A stretch of DNA of 64,000 nt from NCBI GenBank assembly GCA_947650285.1, contig CANTFL010001487.1, positions 223,361 through 287,360 on the forward strand, written 5' to 3'. Positions 56,845 through 64,000 of the stretch are shown piece after piece (the stretch's first letter is position 1; each line of letters begins with the position of its first letter). Position numbers and translations under genes: made by a program. The notes beneath the pieces were generated by a model. That model ran no database searches, was not told the DNA's origin, and saw only the letters and a program-made list of their open reading frames with translations. The DNA is from Hyaloperonospora brassicae (lineage: Eukaryota; Oomycota; Peronosporomycetes; Peronosporales; Peronosporaceae).

Positions 56845-57283
56845 TGTAACGGGGTAGCCCGTTACATGATATTGTCATTAACACAATTTGACAATAAAGA
56901 ATATAACGTCGAATATTCTTTTAACAATATCATAGATATGGTGATATTGTTGAGATGACCGAAGGGTCTACTCATTGGTTGATATCGTGATGATGTCAAC
57001 CCACCAATTGCTGCTAGACGCGCGCAATGGGTGGTGAGTAGACGTCATCATACATTTAGTTATATTAGTATAATTAAGTCAGGACAACAAAGATTCAAGG
57101 AGTTATAGGACTTAATTATATTATTACAGACTTACTTTTACCAAGAGACTAGTCTGACTACTTAGTCTCCTTTCCTTCCTCTGTGTTCCCTAAACACCTA
57201 GCAGGGCACTGTCGACCACTGTCCTCAGTGGAAGTATACTCCGTACTGGTCAACCAGTACGTAGTCAACAGTGCCCCGTTACA
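56845..57283 (+). repeat. 3' LTR of Gypsy element
   Basis: 439 bp, about 12 differences from the 5' LTR. Some of the differences break stems seen in the 5' copy (for example the A/T change in the AGAATATT hairpin), which suggests that the stems are ancestral and are now decaying. Confidence 0.95.
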
Positions 57284-58110
57284 ACCTACCATACGGTGTC
57301 TAGGTACGACTGTCGACGTACTCCGCGATTAAATTTGATGTAACCGTTTGATGTGCTGTATCTCGCTGTTTGATTTTGCCTGTAACGTGTGATAGGTTGG
57401 ACGTTATCTATACCGTAAAACCTCTTTTTGATACTTTGCAAGTCGATTGCGAAGAGTCTGCTACAGTCCTGATTTACATTTAAAGTGGTTCTGACGTCGT
57501 TGCTTCTTGTCATACCACCAGGAATCGGATAGAAGGGCAAAAAAGCACGTCCCGAAACGAGGAGAAGGCAAGAATGGCTTAAAAATGGCGCGATCAGTGA
57601 GCGCCGGGATCAGAGGGAAGGCGCGATGTGTTGTGTATATGTATGTAACATATAGGACGCTCCATGATCGAAGCTAGCGGTGTTTGCGAGTGCTGGGAGA
57701 AGAACTTGTCATTGCAGAGGCCGTTAAGTTTGCACTTGCAATGGTTTCCTGTACATGTAAGCAATGAGGAGCTACATTATAATAATATATAGCAAGCGTG
57801 TTTTGAGCAATGATATTTCAATTGTGTTGTTGTATTTACTCTTTGTAAAATCTTTGCACAGTACGTCAAATTGAGTATGAAGGCAATAGATCCACGCGGA
57901 TGGCATTCGTTTGAGGTTATATCGGACAACAATGTATTCGTCACGAAGACTAACGCCGGATTCACAGGGTTTATCGGGTTACTTAAGCCAATTGAATTTG
58001 CTTCAAAATGATCATTCTTTTGTTCCATCAAAGTCGCATGGCGCCGACACGTTATCTTGTTATGCCCCGCTTTTAACGCAATAGCGGCATCTGTACGTAG
58101 CTCCAGACTT
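57284..58110. other. intergenic, AT-rich, no recognised gene
   Basis: This is the right flank of the Gypsy insertion. A minus-strand frame of 84 codons (57286-57540) ends almost exactly at the insertion point but shows no motif. Nothing else was recognised. Confidence 0.45.
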
Positions 58111-59450
58111 TTAATCTTCAGAGCTAGTGATACGCCTTTTTTGTCGTCGTCCAGTTTTTTTACAACAAGGTGGTGGATTAATCATCACTTGAGGTGTTCT
58201 AGTGCTGACAACCAATTCAATCGACCTCCACAGGAACCCTTGCTCAAAATTTGTAAGTAGGTATGCTGGATGAAAAGCTGCCGTTGCGATTGTAGAACCA
58301 TTAATATTGAATACGGCGACAAGTTGGCGGCAAGACAACCTCATTGCATGCAAGTCAAGCATGAGAAACTTATTGCTTCAACATCAATGCGCCGATTTCT
58401 AGCGTAGTCTTGTTTCGAGGCAAATCATATAGTGGAGGTCGACCGGGCAACTTCATATCCACCCGCAGCTTCTTTTTCTTTCTCCCATAGAGACCGCGCA
58501 CGAGAAATCATAGTAAGTTTGTTTGCTGACCACTTTTTAATTTGATCTTGACGCATACAAAAACTTTTATAGTCGCCTGTGTGTTATTTTTTTGAATGCT
58601 TTGAGAGGCGATAATCAAGAATACCATGAACGAGCATAATTTTCTTATTAGTTTCGACAAAGTTAGTGGTTCGCCACCCAAAAAGAGAACACGGTTGCAT
58701 GGGTGGTGCACGACGGTCTTGGTGATGCGTGCTTGTGGCCGCATCTGTGCTCGACGTTGTGAGCTTTTTGACATTCAAATTTCCCACGATAACTTCCATT
58801 TGCATTTTTGCCAATACTGTTCAATAAATGGGATTAATATCCCCGATGTATGCGGCATCATCGTCTCCAAACTTTGTTCGTAGTGCCGTAAGAGCAGCGT
58901 TCTACTCTATCTCGGACTCTGCTGATTGAATTTTCCACACGGCATTCTCGAAGTCAGAACCAGAACCCGAACATCCGAAAATCTGTTTTAAATTACGCAA
59001 AATGTGCAAGGTACATATCTGAATCCGAAGGCTGATACTTGTGATTTCTTACACTTGTTTCACGGCATCTTGTATCTTCCCACGATCACACACCATCGCG
59101 ATATTCACCAAATTTATTACAGCCTTAATGCAATGAATGGAAAATCATAAAATGTTGTCCTTGTTCTCCACATTCACGAAGGCAGTGGCCAACGTTATTT
59201 TTTTTTACCATTTCCGTCTCGACCAAAAATAAAGAAAATCACGCCATAAAATTTGTGATGCCGCAAATGCGTTCCATCGAAGCCAACCACGGAAATATTA
59301 TATTGTTGGCTGCTAACAGTTACTCCAAAGGCCACAAACAAGCATAAAAATCAAGTTTCTTGTTCCACTTCGAGCACCACCGTGCTGGATCGGTTCGAGC
59401 GCTTCTATTCAATCCAATGTGGAGCTAGAAGCTCATTAGACAATTTTGTT
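58111..59450 (-). pseudogene. MULE (Mutator-like) transposase relic
   Basis: Read on the minus strand, broken frames give a Mutator-like transposase in the correct order. FDGTH with HHKFYGVIFFIFGRDGN is at about 59290-59200 and carries the first catalytic Asp. NVATAFVNVENKDN is at about 59195. VCDRGKIQDAVKQV follows at about 59095 with the second Asp, and CTLHILRNLK at about 59015. Next come a conserved middle part, TKFGDDDAAYIGDINPI, at about 58870, and PPMQPCSLFGWRTTNF at about 58690. A SWIM-type Cys/His region and a tail rich in PPP and RRQKRR follow at about 58420-58120. In-frame stops at about 58904, 58847 and elsewhere, and several frame changes, show it is dead. No terminal inverted repeats were identified. 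Confidence 0.82.
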
Positions 59451-60480
59451 CGCCTTTCATCTCTTCAATGACCGCTTCTTTAGCTTTGTAGGTCTTGGCT
59501 CGATACTTTTCTTGATTAATTTCGTCACGGAAGCGGACTAGCACCACAATTGCCTTGCGCTTAATGTCCTTGTAACCTAGAACCGCAGCATTAAATGTAG
59601 GAAGAATTTTGATTTGCCTTGCTGAAGGATTGGAAGTTGCGAGGCACATATCCGAGTGAATATCGTTTGGCGTCGAAATGTAGTGCTCAGAAGATGCACC
59701 CTTCCGCTGTCGCCTCGTCATGCGGAGTTCTCACGGGCAGCCGTCTTGTGGCACCGTCTTGTGGGCACACATACGTTTTTCTCCCACCACTACACCTCTT
59801 GACCTTGCATAGTCGATTATAAGTAAAACAGTAGTCTTGTATGGACATAGTTGCGGTAGCGCCCGTCTGGAAAATGTGTCCCTTTGACAGTACTTTGGTA
59901 CCGAAAATTTATTCCATGTCAATCATATCCATTTTGGGATACATCTTGATGATTCGGTTTTATGTTTCGTACATAAATTTAACTTTATTAACACACCACA
60001 CAAATAAATGGTGTGGTCCCCATTATTTATTATCTGTGTGGTGTCGTCTCAGAACTGGTGCTGGCTTTCCGGACTTTTGCACAAATCTACTGCTGTTTTA
60101 TGGATTTGTGCTTCTGTAGGTCGCACAGGGTCTATCTACATCCGTTAAAGGTATGCAGTACCTGACAGGACAAAGTCTACGTGCAACTACAGCAAAATAT
60201 GAGATAAATCTGGTAGTGCAATCCTCATAGTTCTACCCGCATAAAGTTCAGCGATACATCTTCCTTTCTCAGAAATAACGTCTACTTTGTCAACATCAAC
60301 ATACTTGATGCAAGTCGTGGTACATTGGCACGAAGACAACATAAATTTTCGTCCTGTTTCGTGTGAGATCGACTCATCAGTATGTTTTCTTCGTTTCAGA
60401 CGCGGTGTCGATTATGAAGATTGCAATGTTTTCATGCTGCACATTACATACCATACAGTAACACACCGTAGATAGATCAT
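59451..60480. other. intergenic, possible MULE N-terminal remains
   Basis: Minus-strand frames at 59425-59721 and 59731-59922 lie where the N-terminal part of the MULE protein would be, but I cannot match them to it. An inverted repeat (ACACCACACA at 59993-60002 with TGTGTGGTGT at 60035-60044) could be a transposon end or a small hairpin. No gene recognised. Confidence 0.4.
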
Positions 60481-60936
60481 CTATGAGCACAGAGCCGACA
60501 GAGCCCTTAAGGCTCTGTCGAGTTCGACAAACCACAGTAACAGGGAGTCTTCCAAGACTCCACTGAACTTGGAGATGTCAACTTTCATGACCTCGGGACG
60601 GCGCGCATGTGCCGTCCCGCCCACAGCAGCATGTAATTGCTGCTGTCTCAACAGCTCTGTCTGTTGTGCACCGAGTTCTCTCAACTGCTCGGCCTGTTGA
60701 GAGCCTTGCTGGTGAAGCAATGCTACTTCCTCCCTTTCGGCGACAAGTTCATGTTGAATGAACTTGGCTATAGCGGCATGTTGTTGGTCTCTGTTGAGAG
60801 ACTCCAACATGGCGCTAATAGCGACCTCGCCTACGGTAGAACTTATGCGTTCTACCGCACTCCATTCAATGTCACTCAAATGGTTAAACCCCTCACGCGT
60901 GGCGTGAAAGGTCTCCTCATCATCCAACATGTTCAT
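60481..60936 (-). pseudogene. truncated Gypsy gag N-terminus
   Basis: 151 codons beginning MNMLDDEETFHATREGFNHLSDIEWSAVE, collinear with MNVLDDVDGDSFHGTRESYSHLSDIEWSAIE of the full element and with the same Gln-rich coiled-coil segment. It stops after ELDRAL, where the full element continues into the gag core; the last few codons are foreign flank. This copy is useful for comparison: at matching codons both copies form stems although the paired bases differ (see findings). Confidence 0.85.
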
Positions 60937-60986
60937 GGTGGATGATGTGGAGGTGGTCGCTAGAAGGACTACAAAGTGCTACCAGG

Positions 60987-61398
60987 TGTAACGGGGCATG
61001 CCCTTGCGTGAACTTAACGCAAGGGTACCGTGCACCGACAAGCGTACACGAGGCAACCGAGGAGGCGGTAGGTAAGACAGAGGCAACACTGTATAAGGGA
61101 AAAGTAGAGCTCTTATATTTTAACAATTAAGTCTTTAACTACTGTCTCTCTGTTTGACTTAACTTAATTATACTAATCTAACTGAATGTATGACGACGTC
61201 TACTCAACACTCATTGCGCGCGTCTTGCGGCAATTGGTGGGTTGATATCATCACGTTATCAACCAATGAGTAGACCCTTCAATCATCTTCAACAATATCA
61301 CCATGTCTGTGATATTGTTAAAAGAATATTTGACGTAATATTCTTTATTGTCATTCTATCCTTAATGACAATATCATGTAACGGGCTACCCCGTTACA
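60987..61398 (-). repeat. LTR of inverted Gypsy fragment
   Basis: 412 bp on the minus strand, starting TGTAACGGGG and ending CCCCGTTACA. It shares the hairpins at its start and the 10-bp AACAATATCA/TGATATTGTT stem with the full element, but has its own stems elsewhere, such as CCCTTGCGT/ACGCAAGGG at 61001-61009/61017-61025. Confidence 0.88.
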
Positions 61399-61403
61399 AC
61401 AAC

Positions 61404-62320
61404 AAGAAGAAGACACTACGACTAGTGCAATTGTCCAAGGGTCGGAAAGAGATTAGCTCCATATGGGTGTTTCGAGTCAAGGAGAGCCATATGGAGATAT
61501 TGAGTGGTTAAAGACTCTTCTCTTAGCCAGAAGATTTTCGCAGATACAAAGCATGGACTACGACGAGACCTCCTCATCGGTGCCAAGTTCACGTCGATAA
61601 TGATCGCACTTAGTCTGATAGCCAAGTGGTACCTTGCCGTGCACCAGATGGACGTCAAGACGGCATTTTTCAATGGTGAGCTGGATAAAAATATCTAAAT
61701 GGTACAACAGAACGACTACATTAACGGTGAGAATGCGCACCTTGCTTGCAAACTAGATCGGTCGCTTCACTGGCTGACACAATCGCCGAGGATGTGTAAT
61801 CATGATTAAGCTTGGTTTCGAGAAGTTTGAATCCGATCACCGATTCTACAATAAGCGCGACGACCAGCACATGATTTGTGGTACCCTAGGTTGATTTTCT
61901 GGTTCTCGCAAGCAGCAATAACTACACGCTGCATGAGAACAAGTGCGCACTCAGTGAGAGGTTCTATGTGACAGACATGGGTCAACTTACGTACTTCTTT
62001 GAAATGGAAATCAGCCAAGACAACCCGGCTGGGAAGGTATCGATGCGACAAAACAAGTCTGCCAACGACATGTTGTAGAAGGTTGGTATAAAAAACAGCA
62101 ATTCTGTCAAGACTCATCAGGACCGAGGGATCAACTTGACCAAGGGCATGTGCGAGGGAGGTTAACACCATGAGAACACGATGACAAACTTGCATTACCG
62201 AACTGCTGTTGGATGCCTCATGTACCTTATGGTCGACACTTGACCCGACCTTGAGACTACAAAGGGATTGCTCAGCCAGTTTGTGAAGCGGGGTGAGCCT
62301 TTTTCATAAAAGTTGACACG
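61404..62320 (+). pseudogene. Ty1/Copia reverse transcriptase relic
   Basis: Scattered frames read in order as Copia reverse transcriptase: ISSIWVFRVKE (about 61455), KFTSIMIALSLIAKWYLAVHQMDVKTAFFNGELDKNI (61585-61695), CKLDRSL, KFESDHRFYNKRDDQHMI (about 61830), then LSERFYVTDMGQLTYFFEMEISQDNPAGKVSMRQNKSA (about 61950-62070) and a tail resembling YRTAVGCLMYLM. There are stops at 61696, near 61508 and near 62075, plus several frameshifts. It is unrelated in sequence to the Copia relic at 10.4 kb. Its left end directly touches the inverted Gypsy LTR, so the Gypsy fragment probably inserted into or recombined with it. Confidence 0.82.
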
Positions 62321-62412
62321 AATGTATCAATTTGTTCGAATGTTACCCCCGAGGGTATTATTCGTGGTTGCTACACTTCTTGGTTGATTCACACGGTACA
62401 TTAACCAAATTA

Positions 62413-62450
62413 ACCACCAATCGCTGCTGGACGTGCGCAATGGGTGGTGA
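62413..62450 (+). repeat. short Gypsy LTR remnant
   Basis: About 38 bp (CCACCAATCGCTGCTGGACG...GGGTGGTGAG) match positions 49704-49741 of the Gypsy LTR with few changes. Sequence on both sides differs, so this is a scrap of an LTR, possibly the left part of the third Gypsy copy. Confidence 0.6.
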
Positions 62451-62754
62451 GCAAGAAAACCACATAGGAGATTGTACTTTAGTAGAGTTAGACGAATACA
62501 AAGATGGTTTTTTCAAGAAATATAACGATATTAAATACAGTTCTACTTTTCCTTTAGGCATAGCTTTCTAGTTCTGTCTGATTTCTTGCGCTTCCTCACG
62601 CCATGTGTACGTGACGTCGGGAGTACGCAGCACTGTGTTCGGCTTACACGAGGTCTTACCAGTCATCTGGTAAGAGCGTACCCTGTTGCATGTCCTGAAG
62701 TACGTTGCGGCCATGCTACAAGTTAAAACATGGTCTCAAACCCACTTGGCAGGG

Positions 62755-63423
62755 TGTGCCAAAACTTAGTCCCTGGTTTTCGAGAGTAGCGACCCACATG
62801 TGTCTAGGTCGCTAGATGACTTCAAGTCCCGGCTCAGACAAACGTTTGAGCCGCCACGGGATGAGTTCAGGGCTCGTTTAGAGCTCCTGAAACTCAAACA
62901 GGGTAAGCGTGATGTGCACGCTTACGCACAACATATACGACTCCTTGCGAGTAGTATAACTGCCAACCCTGTCCATGAACACACGTTGATTACGGTGTTC
63001 ATGCAAGGGCTCGCAGAAGGGCCCGTCAGGATCCACCTGTTCCGCCTTGAGCTGAATACGCTTGAAGAAGCGATATCAGCCGCGGAACAGGAAGACTTTA
63101 GCATGAGACAGGCTCATGCTAGCTCAAACTCTTACCGTCCACCGAGACGAAAAGAGATCGGATGTCCAGAACCAATGGACCTCTGCTATGTTGAGAGCGA
63201 GAGATCTCGCTCTTCAAACAACAAGCGATTGCAGAGGTGCAATCGCTGTCAGAAGTTAGGGCACTACGCATATGAGTGTAGTGCTCCACGCCCAGTACCA
63301 AACAGTACTGAGCGAAATGGACGACCATTTGCCAGAAAGAGCAATGGGCGTGGGTCCAGCGCTGTTGGAGGCAACATGTATCTTATACAAAAGAAACCTG
63401 TTGCCTCCAAAGGGCAACATTGA
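62755..63423 (+). pseudogene. gag of third Gypsy copy, 5'-truncated
   Basis: An open frame homologous to the gag core and C-terminus of the full element: FESSDPHVSRSLDDFKSRLRQTFEPPRDEF, KQGKRDVHAYAQHIRLLASSITANP, then the CCHC knuckle CNRCQKLGHYAYEC. Here the two nonsense codons of the full element are absent, but the N-terminal half of gag is missing. It ends at TGA 63421-63423. The slippery AAAAAAC and 12-bp stem of the full element are not present at the corresponding point, so this copy has lost the gag-pol junction. Confidence 0.82.
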
Positions 63424-64000
63424 AATCCTAGGTCGACTGGATAGTCGACCGTAGAGGATCGGTGCCTGACTGTGGTTGCACAGACACAGTCAGAAGACGT
63501 CGAGGGAATAAGTCCCCACGTACTTGAGGAAGGAATTCCTCAAGAGTCACTTGCTGAGGGATCAGACCCTTAGCAACCTGTGGAAGCAAGTCCCCAGGAA
63601 GAAACCGAGACGTTGAACGTCTTGGTTAATGAAGGATCAAGCGTAGGCGCTTATACGCTTGATCTGATTGTGCCTCCGAAGTTAACTTCGGAGATAACTC
63701 AGTTGCCAACGCTAGAACCGAAGCGGTTCTTGCGTGATCTGCGTAGTGGCAAAGTCAAGCAGATCTGCATACTCGTAACAGAGGATGAGTATGTGGCCGA
63801 TATTCGGTCGGCAACAGTATTTGCTGAGAACGAACGGGTTCTCAGCAGCTCATCGATGGACGAAAGTGTCCTCGATGAGAAGACTCGGATTGAGCGATAC
63901 ACGTCTCAATCCTGGGAGTCACTTCAAGAAAATCCTTTGTATAAGGATTTGATCGAATTCAGGGATGTGTTCCCTGAATTCGTACCTTGCGAGTTGCCTA
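63424..64000 (+). pseudogene. pol fragment of third Gypsy copy (runs off window)
   Basis: From about 63574 to the window edge the sequence aligns closely with 51793-52213 of the full element, the part between protease and reverse transcriptase, in one open frame (EGSSVGAYTLDLI...DEYVADIRSATVF...). The spacer 63424-63573 is only about 150 bp, where the full element has about 610 bp including the protease DCGAS region. The protease therefore appears deleted. Reverse transcriptase and later domains would lie beyond the window. Confidence 0.8.

Larger units (their letters stand above)
49548..57283 (+). mobile_element. full-length Gypsy/chromovirus LTR retrotransposon, mutated
   Basis: A complete 7736-bp element bounded by two 439-bp LTRs that begin TGTAACGGGG and end CCCCGTTACA. 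The five bases flanking it are ACCTT on the left and ACCTA on the right, a likely target duplication with one change. By eye the LTRs differ at about 12 of 439 positions (about 2.7%), so the insertion is not recent. Order inside: primer site, gag with a CCHC knuckle, -1 frameshift signal, pol (protease, reverse transcriptase, RNase H, integrase, chromodomain), an antisense 310-codon frame, polypurine tract. The domain order and C-terminal chromodomain identify a Ty3/Gypsy chromovirus. Gag has two nonsense codons and pol has five plus a frameshift, so this copy cannot be autonomous. The element is unusually rich in perfect short inverted repeats (see findings). Confidence 0.95.
60481..61398 (-). 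mobile_element. inverted 5' fragment of a related Gypsy element
   Basis: On the minus strand the order is LTR (61398-60987), the same primer-site sequence as the full element, and the N-terminal part of gag. It breaks off at about 60481. No target duplication is visible, because the left end is a truncation and the right end abuts a Copia relic. The sequence is clearly diverged from the element at 49548-57283, so it represents another subfamily or an older copy. Confidence 0.85.

Noticed and set aside
60642..60945. 102-codon plus-strand frame opposite the Gypsy gag fragment
   Set aside because: It is a shadow of the minus-strand gag, which aligns with the full-length element.
1..64000. CRISPR arrays, bacterial operons, rRNA and tRNA genes
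   Set aside because: No spaced direct repeats, Shine-Dalgarno-linked gene series or rRNA stretches were seen. I found no convincing tRNA by eye, but a covariance-model scan would be needed to exclude one.

Overview
The window looks like nuclear DNA of an oomycete, most likely a Phytophthora or downy-mildew relative (Peronosporales). Four things point there: zinc-finger proteins of the FYVE kind joined to START-like and GAF domains, a family expanded in oomycetes; near-intronless, GC-rich genes with very short introns where any exist; an initiator element matching the oomycete core-promoter consensus; and Gypsy/chromovirus, Copia, MULE and pogo-type relics of the kind that fill oomycete genomes. 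No prokaryotic operon structure, CRISPR array or rRNA was seen.

Layout. 1-11.4 kb is AT-rich and gene-poor; the only recognisable item is a broken Copia reverse transcriptase near 10.4-10.8 kb. 11.4-13.3 kb holds a decayed intron-bearing DDE (pogo/Tigger-type) transposase. 14.4-36.1 kb is a GC-rich gene compartment: START/FYVE-like/GAF protein (-), a 218-bp pogo-type MITE, a small orphan gene (+) with a good oomycete initiator, an alpha/beta hydrolase of the monoacylglycerol-lipase type (-), two neighbouring START/FYVE-like paralogues (+) and a coiled-coil protein with a canonical FYVE finger (+). 36.8-46.6 kb is one uninterrupted gene for the TOR kinase (-), followed upstream by the two-exon ribosomal protein eL34 gene (-). 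From 48.4 kb to the end mobile DNA takes over: a 911-bp TRIM-like LTR element, a complete but mutated 7.7-kb Gypsy chromovirus (49548-57283), a MULE relic (-), an inverted LTR-gag fragment of a related Gypsy element, a Copia relic, and a third Gypsy copy running off the right edge.

Cellular genes. TOR and eL34 are core growth genes. The FYVE and FYVE-like proteins probably act at membranes or phosphoinositides. The hydrolase probably acts on acylglycerols or related esters.

The most unusual signal is in the Gypsy family. The whole element, LTRs and coding regions alike, is packed with perfect short inverted repeats of 6-12 bp with small loops. Where two diverged copies can be compared, base pairs are swapped in a coordinated way that keeps the stem. 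The same element carries a textbook -1 ribosomal frameshift signal between gag and pol (A-AAA-AAC, 5-nt spacer, 12-bp stem-loop) and a 310-codon antisense reading frame between pol and the 3' LTR. All homology statements are from reading the sequence and remembered family features; no searches were run.
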